Shown here piece after piece: positions 1 through 5,931 of a DNA stretch of 11,678 bases (within the stretch, counting starts at the first letter, position 1; the number at the start of each line of letters is the position of its first letter). The position numbers and the translations under genes are program-made. The stretch comes from Pontiella sp. Its GTDB lineage: Bacteria; Verrucomicrobiota; Kiritimatiellia; Kiritimatiellales; Pontiellaceae. Location: positions 1 through 11,678 of the forward strand of contig JAOZSZ010000021.1 in assembly GCA_029939385.1 (NCBI GenBank). The letters run 5' to 3'. The notes beneath the pieces are model-generated. The model saw only the letters and a program-made list of their open reading frames with translations. It did not search any database and was not told the DNA's origin.

Positions 1-173
1 TTTTTCGCATCCGCCAGCCCGGCCAGCTTCCCGGCCGCTGAGGCCGCAAGGCGGCGCACGTTGGCGGCGGGGGAGCGCGTTAGTTCGATGAGTTCCGGCA
101 AGGCCTCGGGGTTCCCGGATTTGCCGAGTTCAACGGCACGCTCCCGGTGTTGCTTTTCTAACTCACGATGCAT
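1..173 (-). CDS. HEAT-repeat protein, N-terminal part (truncated by window edge)
   Basis: The first 57 codons of a minus-strand gene are visible; the rest lies beyond the window start. The ATG at 173-171 is preceded by a strong GGAGGA Shine-Dalgarno sequence (about 178-183), which fixes the start. The product begins MHRELEKQHRERAVELGK and continues with PEALPELIELT...ANVRRLAASAAGKLAGLADA. This looks like one HEAT-type helical repeat: paired amphipathic helices with conserved P, V-RR and A-GKL positions. Such repeats mediate protein or nucleic-acid contacts, so no enzymatic role can be assigned from this piece. By hand count the segment is about 65% G+C, visibly richer than the flanking heme genes, and its third positions are mostly G or C. 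It lies 235 bp downstream of hemN and probably has its own transcription unit. Transfer from elsewhere is possible. The HEAT call is by eye only. Confidence 0.72.
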   Translation of the reverse strand, partial: MHRELEKQHRERAVELGKSGNPEALPELIELTRSPAANVRRLAASAAGKLAGLADAK

Positions 174-408
174 CCGGCTCCTCCAACGATTATTTACGTA
201 GTAGGTTTATGTTTCTAATGCGGATTATCCAACGCTACGTCGCGAAGCGAGTCAGTCCCTCTGATGCCTTGGCCAACTCTTGTTCCCGCATATCCACCCC
301 GTGTTAATTGGTAAAACTGTTTGAAAGAATAATCGGCAAGGTCGCCCGGCAAAAGCCAAATAGCAGGTTTTGTTTACAGGCGAGCCACTTGCGGTGCGGG
401 AGCTGTCG
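174..408. other. Intergenic region between hemN and the HEAT-repeat gene
   Basis: This 235-bp stretch separates the hemN stop from the HEAT-gene start, both on the minus strand. I see no convincing terminator for hemN. The only short dyad is GGC-TTTT-GCC near 343-352, without a T-tract. It contains a minus-strand reading frame of only 18 codons (291-235), considered too weak to call. The part next to the HEAT gene (about 184-240) is AT-richer and includes two ACGTA-containing palindromic hexamers (around 194-199 and 236-240). The HEAT-gene promoter presumably lies here, but no clear -35/-10 pair was recognised. Confidence 0.5.
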
Positions 409-1764
409 CTACACCGTCTGGGAATAGCGGCCCTGGCGCTGGTCGTTCTGGAGGTAGGCATCGAAGCGCATGGCGACGATGCGGATGAAGAGGCGGCCGA
501 GCGGGGTGACGTGTAGGCCGCCGCTTTCGCGGCGGACGAGGCCATCGGCTTCGAGGTCGTCGAGCGAAGCAAGATCAGCTTTAAAATAGTCGGCAAAGTC
601 GATGCCGAGCTGTTTGGAAAGTTGGGCATAGTCGACATAAAGATTACACATAATGTGCATGATTGTGTCGTAACGGATTTTATCCTCGGCGGTCATCGTG
701 TAGCCGCGCAACAGCGGGAGGTTGCCGGAGTCGAGGTCGGCATAGTAAAGGTCGAGGTCTTTTTTATTCTGGAAGTAACACCCTCCCGCGTGCGAGATCG
801 ACGACATGCCCATGCCGTGGAGGTCGACGCCTTTGAGCGTGCTGTAGCCCTGAAAATTGCGCTGCAATGTTCCGTTGGCAAGAGCCTTCGACATCGCATC
901 GCTGGGCTTCGCAAAATGATCCATCCCAATGTAGACGTAGCCCGCGCTCGTTAGTTTTTCGATGGCCAGTTGCAGCAGTTGGAGTTTGGTTTCGACGTTG
1001 GGTAGCCGCTCTTCGAAGCTTTTTTGAAAGGGTTTGATCCAAGGAATATGAGCATAGCTATAGACGGCCAAGCGATCGGGGGAGAGCGTGAGTATATCAT
1101 CCATGGTTTGGTTAAACGATTCGAGGGTCTGTCCGGGGAGTCCATAGATGAGATCAAAGTTAATCGACTCCACTCCGCTATCGCGGAGCCATTGATTGGC
1201 CTCGGCAACTTGCTCTAAAGGCTGAATGCGGGCGATGGTTTTTTGTACATCAGGGTTGGTGTCCTGCACCCCGAGCGAGGCGCGGTTAAAGCCGGCGTTG
1301 TGTAGTGCCTTTACCTTTTCCAGGGTCAGACTGCGCGGATCGATCTCCACGCCGGCCTCGATAGTTTTGGCCATCGGAAAGGTTGCGCGAATTATTTCGC
1401 CTAACTGCTCAATCTCTTCGGGAAGCAGAAAGGTAGGGGTTCCGCCGCCGAGCTGGATTTGCACCACCTCGGAGCCGGGGGCCATCTGTTTTGCCCGCAT
1501 CGCCATTTCTCGCTTCAGATAGCCGAGATATTCCGCGCTCTTAGATTGGTCGCCGGTGACAATATTAGTACATCCGCAGTAGAGGCATTGTTTGGCACAG
1601 AAAGGTAGATGAAAATAGAGGGAGAGGGGGGCTGGAGTGTGGGGGTTGGGGAGTGGGGGAGTGAACTCTTCGGTAAAGTGCGTGGCAGGCGGGTACGAGG
1701 TGTAGCGCGGGCCGGGCACATTATATTTGCGGAGTTGATCAAGATGGACGGTTATTGGATTCAT
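409..1764 (-). CDS. hemN: Oxygen-independent coproporphyrinogen III oxidase (radical SAM)
   Basis: HemN oxidatively decarboxylates coproporphyrinogen III to protoporphyrinogen IX using S-adenosylmethionine and a [4Fe-4S] cluster, allowing heme synthesis without oxygen in the cytoplasm. The 451-aa product matches E. coli HemN in length (457 aa). It has the family N-terminus KYNVPGPRYTSYP (residues 14-25), the cluster motif C56-x3-C60-x2-C63 with the extra cysteine C65 that is typical of true HemN rather than HemW, the SAM-binding GGGTP (106-110), and EIDPRSL with E140. The C-terminal HemN domain is complete. The start ATG overlaps the hemE stop as ATGA, so translational coupling is likely. Residues about 36-46 are a proline-rich linker (PPLPNPHTPAP) where E. 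coli has a longer ordinary segment; the DNA there is a run of C-tracts on the coding strand. True HemN is preferred over HemW because of C65 and the N-terminal motif. Confidence 0.96.
   Translation of the reverse strand: MNPITVHLDQLRKYNVPGPRYTSYPPATHFTEEFTPPLPNPHTPAPLSLYFHLPFCAKQCLYCGCTNIVTGDQSKSAEYLGYLKREMAMRAKQMAPGSEVVQIQLGGGTPTFLLPEEIEQLGEIIRATFPMAKTIEAGVEIDPRSLTLEKVKALHNAGFNRASLGVQDTNPDVQKTIARIQPLEQVAEANQWLRDSGVESINFDLIYGLPGQTLESFNQTMDDILTLSPDRLAVYSYAHIPWIKPFQKSFEERLPNVETKLQLLQLAIEKLTSAGYVYIGMDHFAKPSDAMSKALANGTLQRNFQGYSTLKGVDLHGMGMSSISHAGGCYFQNKKDLDLYYADLDSGNLPLLRGYTMTAEDKIRYDTIMHIMCNLYVDYAQLSKQLGIDFADYFKADLASLDDLEADGLVRRESGGLHVTPLGRLFIRIVAMRFDAYLQNDQRQGRYSQTV
1626..1659 (+). other. Four-tract G-quadruplex-prone sequence inside hemN
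   Basis: On the plus strand, which is the template strand of hemN, G-tracts occur at 1626-1631, 1641-1645, 1648-1651 and 1655-1659. The loops are 9, 2 and 3 nt. Four tracts of at least four guanines with short loops satisfy the usual sequence rule for a potential quadruplex. The stretch encodes the proline-rich linker of HemN. Whether it folds is unknown. Confidence 0.5.
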
Positions 1765-2789
1765 TTAAAGTTTTGAACTGTTTCGGTTATGGCCTGGATG
1801 GTTTCGAGATGGGCGTTAGGAGGAACGCCGTGTCCGAGGTTAAAGATAAAGCCATCGCGCCCGCGCATCTCTTCGAGAATCTTCTGTGTTTCAACGATCG
1901 CCGTCTTGGGCGAAGAAAGGAGTAGTGCGGGGTCGAGGTTGCCTTGTACAGCGACCGTGGCGGGGATTTTCTTGCAAACGTCGGAGAGGCGAATATTCCA
2001 ATCCATGCTAAGTGCTTGGGCGCCCGTCCGCATAACTTCGTTCCAGTTGTGGTGGACGTTTCGGGCAAATACAATCGTCGGAACTGAGTCGTCAATAGCC
2101 TCGATAATCTGCTGCATCCAACGTCCGGAAGTTTCCCAGAACAGAGTTGGAGAAAGCGTTCCGCCTTGGCTGTCGAAGAGTTGGATCACATCCGCCCCCG
2201 CTTCGATCTGCGCCTTGAGGTAGATGATGGTGGCTTCGGTAATCTTTTCGAGCAGGGCGTGGAAAAGTTGGGGTTCATTATAGAGTAGTGCGCGCGAGCG
2301 GGTGTTGTCGCGCGAGCTACCCCCTTCAACCATGAACGAGGCCAGCGTCCAGGGGGAACCGGCAAAGCCAATGATGGCGCGTTCGTTGCCGAGTTCTTTG
2401 CGGACCAGGCGGATGGCTTCGGGGGTGTAGGCAATGGCGTCGAGCACGCGCGAGGGGTCGAGCCGCTCGACATCGGCTTTGGAGTTAAGTGCAAAGTCAA
2501 CCTTCACGCCGCCTTGCTCTAGCAGTTCGTAGGGCTGACCCATTGCCTCAGAAATCACGAGGATGTCGGAAAAAATAACGGCGGCGTCATAGCCAAATCG
2601 GCGGATGGGCTGGAGCGTAACCTCGGCGGCCAGCTCGGGATTTTGGACAAGCTCAGTAAATTTATACCCTTCTTTGAGTGCACGGTATTCGGGTAATGAA
2701 CGCCCCGCTTGGCGCATCATCCAGATCGGTGGCCGGTCGGCCGGTTGGCATTTGCAGGCCTTTAAAAAACGTTCGCGGTGTGTATTCAT
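1761..2789 (-). CDS. hemE: Uroporphyrinogen decarboxylase
   Basis: HemE removes the four acetate carboxyl groups of uroporphyrinogen III to give coproporphyrinogen III, the substrate of the adjacent HemN. From the ATG at 2789 the protein is 342 aa, close to the usual 350. It starts MNTHRERFLKA, as family members do; the open frame continues upstream to 2936 but that extension overlaps the preceding gene and has no family resemblance. Seen are the first signature PPIWMMRQAGRSLPEYR (about 20-36, with R26 and R30 for substrate carboxylates), the catalytic-type aspartate in VIFSDIL (D75), the second signature GFAGSPWTLASFMVEG (Phe where Tyr is usual), and NLGHGVPP near the C-terminus. No Shine-Dalgarno sequence is obvious before this start. 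The 3' end overlaps hemN by 4 nt (ATGA), so the two form an operon. Confidence 0.97.
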   Translation of the reverse strand: MNTHRERFLKACKCQPADRPPIWMMRQAGRSLPEYRALKEGYKFTELVQNPELAAEVTLQPIRRFGYDAAVIFSDILVISEAMGQPYELLEQGGVKVDFALNSKADVERLDPSRVLDAIAYTPEAIRLVRKELGNERAIIGFAGSPWTLASFMVEGGSSRDNTRSRALLYNEPQLFHALLEKITEATIIYLKAQIEAGADVIQLFDSQGGTLSPTLFWETSGRWMQQIIEAIDDSVPTIVFARNVHHNWNEVMRTGAQALSMDWNIRLSDVCKKIPATVAVQGNLDPALLLSSPKTAIVETQKILEEMRGRDGFIFNLGHGVPPNAHLETIQAITETVQNFK

Positions 2790-2877
2790 AAAGATCAGAT
2801 AACCACGAAATGCAGGAAATAGACGAACCTTTAACGGCTCTTTTCGTCCGTTTTTTGCTTCGGGCAGAAGGAATGGA
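2790..2877. repeat. Possible degenerate intergenic repeat between the RidA-like gene and hemE
   Basis: The 88-bp spacer contains, on the plus strand, AACCACGAAATGCAGGAAAT followed by further GAAA/CGAA-rich units and, after a gap, TTTTCGTCCG. This resembles decayed members of the AACCACGAA-xxCACGAA class of intergenic repeats found in many PVC and deltaproteobacterial genomes. Only one copy is visible here, so the assignment is tentative. It also forms the leader of hemE, which lacks a clear ribosome-binding site. Confidence 0.3.
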
Positions 2878-3975
2878 TTAGTTGGCCTTAACGGCGTCGA
2901 GCTCGATCTCAAAGAGCAGGTCGTGGCGACAGACATCGGCGTGAGAGATGGCCACGGGGAGTTCGGGTAGGTGGTTTTCGATACAGTATTTTTCTAGCAG
3001 GTGCGCGTCGTCGATATCTTTAAAGTAGGCGATGGCACGGGAGGTATCTTCCCAATCCATGTCGCGCGACTTTAGGATCGCGTGTACGACTTCCATGGTG
3101 AGTTTAATCTGTTTTTTGCAGTCGCCAATGTGAATGGTTTCCCCGCCGGGCTCGATGCTGGCGGTGCCGGAAATGGTGAGCAGGCGCGAGCCGGGTTGAT
3201 CGATTTCGACGGCGCGCGCGAAGGAGCTTTTATAATCGATCGCCGGGCATTGCAACGGCGAGGGTACGGCAAATATTTTAACGCCATCATGTTTTGGTTT
3301 GACCGCAAGCAGGGCACAAACGATGGCTTCGCCCGCGGCGGTTCCGGCTCCAATCCCGGTGCTTGCCGGAACCATTTTTTCGAAGGTACCGCGCTCTTTA
3401 AAAAACTGCGATCGGACGACATTAAATTCGTCGTACCATTCGAGTAGATCGTTGAGGTAGAGCCATGTGCGGGCGATATCGGTAAATTCCATATCCGCCT
3501 GCTGGAGTAAATTTTCCATTTTTTCGAACACATCGCGCGCCTGCTCCTCGCGGGAGCGGGAAAGGTCATCGGCGCGAAGATCACCCAATAGACAGTAACG
3601 TGCATCGTCGGTGTCGTACCAATTTCCGACCAACCGGTCGCCATCCATCACGGGGTTGAGCTCCGCGCCGGAGATGGCGATGAACTGGGTGCCGGTGATG
3701 CTACAATCGCCGGAGCAGGCATCGCCGTGAAGTAGAGTCAGGGGCCAATCTAGGTTTTTGATAGCCGAGACGGCTTTGGGGTAGAGCTGCCGCCCGCCGA
3801 AGAGATATTGAAAAGCAATCTTCGCATCATGTTCCTTCATCTCGACCGAGACACGGTCGAACACCTCGTGCAGGGTTGATTCGGTGGCTTGTGCCGTAAT
3901 GAAATAGGCCTTCACGCCATCATGCGGGAATTCTACGGTTTTTAGGTCGGGCTCAGTCGATCGGTTTTTTTGCAT
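2878..3975 (-). CDS. Two-domain RidA/YjgF-superfamily protein, chorismatase-like
   Basis: The 365-aa product has two RidA/YjgF-like units. One spans about 125-225 (EEQARDVFEKMENLL, then PASTGIGAG...ALLAV); the second spans about 245-363 (LLTISGTAS, HIGDCKKQIKLTMEVVHAIL, ending LLFEIELDAV). Single RidA proteins are about 130 aa; this length and arrangement resemble the FkbO/Hyg5/XanB2 chorismatases, which cleave chorismate to dihydroxycyclohexadienoate or hydroxybenzoates. Aligning the C-terminus by eye with E. coli RidA places E356 at Glu120 but puts Val/Ala, not Arg, at the Arg105 position. Classic imine deaminase activity is therefore doubtful, and an acidic residue remains where chorismatases use one. 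It lies 88 bp upstream of hemE and 91 bp after the deacylase stop, on the same strand. A TATAGT on the minus strand at 4006-4001 could be its -10. Superfamily confident; chorismatase activity is inference. Confidence 0.72.
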   Translation of the reverse strand: MQKNRSTEPDLKTVEFPHDGVKAYFITAQATESTLHEVFDRVSVEMKEHDAKIAFQYLFGGRQLYPKAVSAIKNLDWPLTLLHGDACSGDCSITGTQFIAISGAELNPVMDGDRLVGNWYDTDDARYCLLGDLRADDLSRSREEQARDVFEKMENLLQQADMEFTDIARTWLYLNDLLEWYDEFNVVRSQFFKERGTFEKMVPASTGIGAGTAAGEAIVCALLAVKPKHDGVKIFAVPSPLQCPAIDYKSSFARAVEIDQPGSRLLTISGTASIEPGGETIHIGDCKKQIKLTMEVVHAILKSRDMDWEDTSRAIAYFKDIDDAHLLEKYCIENHLPELPVAISHADVCRHDLLFEIELDAVKAN

Positions 3976-4066
3976 ATTAAAATCTCACTTTAGGTAAAGG
4001 ACTATAACGTAGTTTGATGGCGATTTAGTGCAAGCTAATCCTAAATATTGAGGCCCGCTCTCATTG

Positions 4067-5662
4067 TTATTGGCCGAGGAATTGGCCGCCTCGGCAGTGA
4101 GTATGCTTGCCATTTTCGAAGGTGTGGATGCCGTTAACGATAACGTGGCGCATGCCGGATGAGAGTTGGTGCGGCGCGGCGTAGGTGGTGTTTTCTCGAA
4201 TGCCATCGGAATCGAAAATGACGAGATCGGCAAAGTATCCTTCTTTCAGTTGGCCGCGTTTTTTCAGCCCGAATTGTTTAGCGGGCAGGGTGGTCATTTT
4301 ACGAATAGCCTCGGCAAGGGGAACCGTTTGTCCATCGAGTGCCGCGCGTAAAAAGCGGGTATGGCTTCCATAAGCACGCGGATGTGGGTGGTCGTGACTG
4401 AGCGGCCCCCAGGGTGCACGTAATGAACCGTCGGAGCCGAGCGAGACATACGGCTCGGCCAAAACCTTCCACATATTTTCTTCCGACATACTAAAAAAGA
4501 TGCCGCCGGTTTTAAGGTCATCGCGATCGATCAAATGCAGAAAGGCATCCACCTCTTTCATGCCGAGGGTCTCGGCGACTTCGGGGAGGTATTTCCCTTT
4601 AAAGGCTTCAAACTGCGTGGAGCCGATCATGACATTATTCCAGTAGTCGGAAGGATGTTCTTCAAGTTCCCCGCGAATTTTCTTCCGGGTTTCGGGGTCA
4701 CGAATGCGATCAAGAATGGCCTCGCGCCCGCCATACGATGCCCAGTTGGGAAGGATAATGTCGAGGTCGGTGCAGGCGGCGGTGTAGGGATATCGGTCGG
4801 CCCCGGCTCCGGCACGGCGAACCTTTTCGAGGGCGGTATCGATTTTTCCCCAGTTGGATTTTCCCGACGCTTTAAGGTGAGAGATTTGCAGGCGTGCGCC
4901 GGAGCGGGCGGAGATCTCGATGGCTTCGTCGATGGCATCGAGCAGGCCGTCCGATTCACTACGCATGTGGGTGGTGTAAAGGCCGCCATGCCGGGCAATG
5001 ATTTTGGCGAGGGCGATGAGTTCCGAGCGCGGGACGGCAGAGCCGGGGGGATAGGCTAGGCCGGAGCTTAATCCAATAGCCCCTTCGTCGAGGGCCTGCT
5101 CTAGCGTTCGAACCATTTGCTTCATTTCATCGGGTGTGGCGGCGCGGGGATCGTAGCCACAAATTCCGGCGTGTAGGGTGTTGTGCCCCACCAGTAGGGC
5201 GGCATTAACGGCGGGCTGGGCTTCGGTAAAGCATTCGCGATAGTCGGCGAGCGTTTCCCAAGGCACAATATGTTGTGGTTCGTTCACACCTTCGAAGGTG
5301 TGATTTTTTATCCCCATTCGGGAATAATCCTTGTCGAGCCAGTCGGACGGCATTTTATAGTCGCCGTTGAGGGGCGCGGCAGAGGCTCCGCAATTTCCAC
5401 AAATCTCGGTAGTAATGCCCTGATAGATCTTCGACGCGGCGCTCGGTTCGATTAGCAAGTAGGTGTCGGAATGCGAATGGGCATCAATAAAGCCGGGACA
5501 GACCATGCAGCCGGAGGCATCGATGATCTTTTTTGCATGGGCTTCTGAAAGATCACCGATCGCGGCAATGGAGTCGTCCTGAATACCAATATCGCAATCG
5601 ACCGCCTCGCTTCCAGAGCCATCAAAAACCCGCCCATTCATGATTTTAAGGTCAAAATTCAT
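4067..5662 (-). CDS. N-acyl-D-amino-acid deacylase (amidohydrolase family)
   Basis: The 531-aa product belongs to the zinc amidohydrolases that hydrolyse N-acyl-D-amino acids to a D-amino acid and a carboxylic acid. The N-terminal strand MNFDLKIMNGRVFDGSG precedes the metal motif PGFIDAHSHSD (H62, H64, D66). The family-specific cysteine is C91 in GNCGASAAP, metal histidines are H232 (THMRSE) and H262 (ISHLK), and the catalytic-type aspartate is D411 in GSDGSLRAPWG, followed by HPRAYG. These match the Cys96, His220, His250 and Asp366 set of characterised D-aminoacylases, so all key residues are present. The start at 5662 is chosen for the normal family N-terminus, although no good Shine-Dalgarno sequence precedes it; the frame stays open to 5767 without family similarity. 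No signal peptide, so cytoplasmic. It is divergent from dnaK. A role in D-amino-acid or peptidoglycan-fragment salvage is inference. Confidence 0.9.
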   Translation of the reverse strand: MNFDLKIMNGRVFDGSGSEAVDCDIGIQDDSIAAIGDLSEAHAKKIIDASGCMVCPGFIDAHSHSDTYLLIEPSAASKIYQGITTEICGNCGASAAPLNGDYKMPSDWLDKDYSRMGIKNHTFEGVNEPQHIVPWETLADYRECFTEAQPAVNAALLVGHNTLHAGICGYDPRAATPDEMKQMVRTLEQALDEGAIGLSSGLAYPPGSAVPRSELIALAKIIARHGGLYTTHMRSESDGLLDAIDEAIEISARSGARLQISHLKASGKSNWGKIDTALEKVRRAGAGADRYPYTAACTDLDIILPNWASYGGREAILDRIRDPETRKKIRGELEEHPSDYWNNVMIGSTQFEAFKGKYLPEVAETLGMKEVDAFLHLIDRDDLKTGGIFFSMSEENMWKVLAEPYVSLGSDGSLRAPWGPLSHDHPHPRAYGSHTRFLRAALDGQTVPLAEAIRKMTTLPAKQFGLKKRGQLKEGYFADLVIFDSDGIRENTTYAAPHQLSSGMRHVIVNGIHTFENGKHTHCRGGQFLGQ

Positions 5663-5678
5663 GGGGAGATTGTAGCTT

Positions 5679-5695
5679 CCCTTTATTAAAAAGGG
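5679..5695. repeat. Small perfect inverted repeat upstream of the deacylase start
   Basis: CCCTTT-ATTAA-AAAGGG is a 6-bp perfect dyad with a 5-nt centre, 17-33 bp upstream of the chosen deacylase ATG on the minus strand. It could be an operator or a leader hairpin that sets initiation. The minus-strand arm AAAGGGAAG is the only purine-rich, SD-like stretch nearby but sits about 13 nt from the ATG. Confidence 0.35.
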
Positions 5696-5739
5696 GAGGG
5701 AAAAGAAGTGCGACATAATGGCGCAGATGTGACGCGGAG

Positions 5740-5767
5740 GTGTGCCAAAACGGGGGCGGTGGCACAC
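5740..5767. promoter_or_regulatory. Perfect dyad GTGTGCCA-N12-TGGCACAC, candidate regulator site
   Basis: GTGTGCCA at 5740-5747 and TGGCACAC at 5760-5767 are perfect inverted copies with a 12-nt G-rich centre. The same octamer TGGCACAC recurs at 5867-5874 inside the sigma-54 element before dnaK. The dyad centre is about 140 bp upstream of the predicted dnaK start point, a usual distance for binding sites of sigma-54 activators. The right arm continues as TGGCAC-N5-TTGGT, one base off a sigma-54 core. A hairpin role is possible because TTTTT follows, but no plus-strand gene ends upstream. Confidence 0.5.
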
Positions 5768-5866
5768 TTTTTGGTTTTAATGGTGGATGCCCAGAAAACC
5801 CAATTTTGAGAGAAGTAGCCTTTGTTTGCAAGGGTTTGCTCCTTCTTCCTTACGTCTCTCGCCCGC

Positions 5867-5882
5867 TGGCACACCTGTTGCT
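5867..5882 (+). promoter_or_regulatory. Sigma-54 (RpoN) promoter of dnaK
   Basis: TGGCAC (5867-5872), five bases, then TTGCT (5878-5882) match the -24/-12 consensus TGGCAC-N5-TTGCW exactly. The invariant GG and GC dinucleotides have the required N10 spacing. The predicted start point is near 5893, giving a leader of about 39 nt with the dnaK ribosome-binding site. No alternative sigma-70 promoter or CIRCE element was recognised in the same region. Confidence 0.72.
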
Positions 5883-5916
5883 TTAGGGCAGTAGTCGATG
5901 AAGACACAATTTAATT

Positions 5917-5924
5917 ACTAGGAG
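5917..5924 (+). promoter_or_regulatory. Ribosome-binding site of dnaK
   Basis: CTAGGAGA contains AGGAG, which ends 7-8 nt before the ATG at 5932. It fixes the dnaK start and is consistent with the short leader from the sigma-54 element. Confidence 0.8.
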
Positions 5925-5931
5925 ATAAATT

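Noticed and set aside
235..291. 18-codon minus-strand frame (MREQELAKASEGLTRFAT) upstream of the HEAT gene
   Set aside because: Too short and without a convincing RBS. It could be a leftover or chance frame, so it is noted only in the region entry.
225..298. Possible replication origin: TTATCCAAC and ATATCCACC resemble DnaA boxes
   Set aside because: Both are imperfect, only two are present, and no dnaA, dnaN or AT-rich unwinding region accompanies them.
252..638. 128-codon minus-strand frame over the 3' end of hemN
   Set aside because: Overlaps the well-conserved HemN C-terminus in another frame; the translation is S/A/T-rich low complexity.
4535..5059. Plus-strand glycine-rich open frame (174 codons) within the deacylase gene
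   Set aside because: Opposite strand of a gene with all catalytic residues intact. The composition is typical of a complementary-strand shadow.
5738..5762. Minus-strand sigma-54 promoter for the deacylase (TTTTGGCACACCTCCGC)
   Set aside because: GG and GC are 9, not 10, bases apart and the -12 element is poor.
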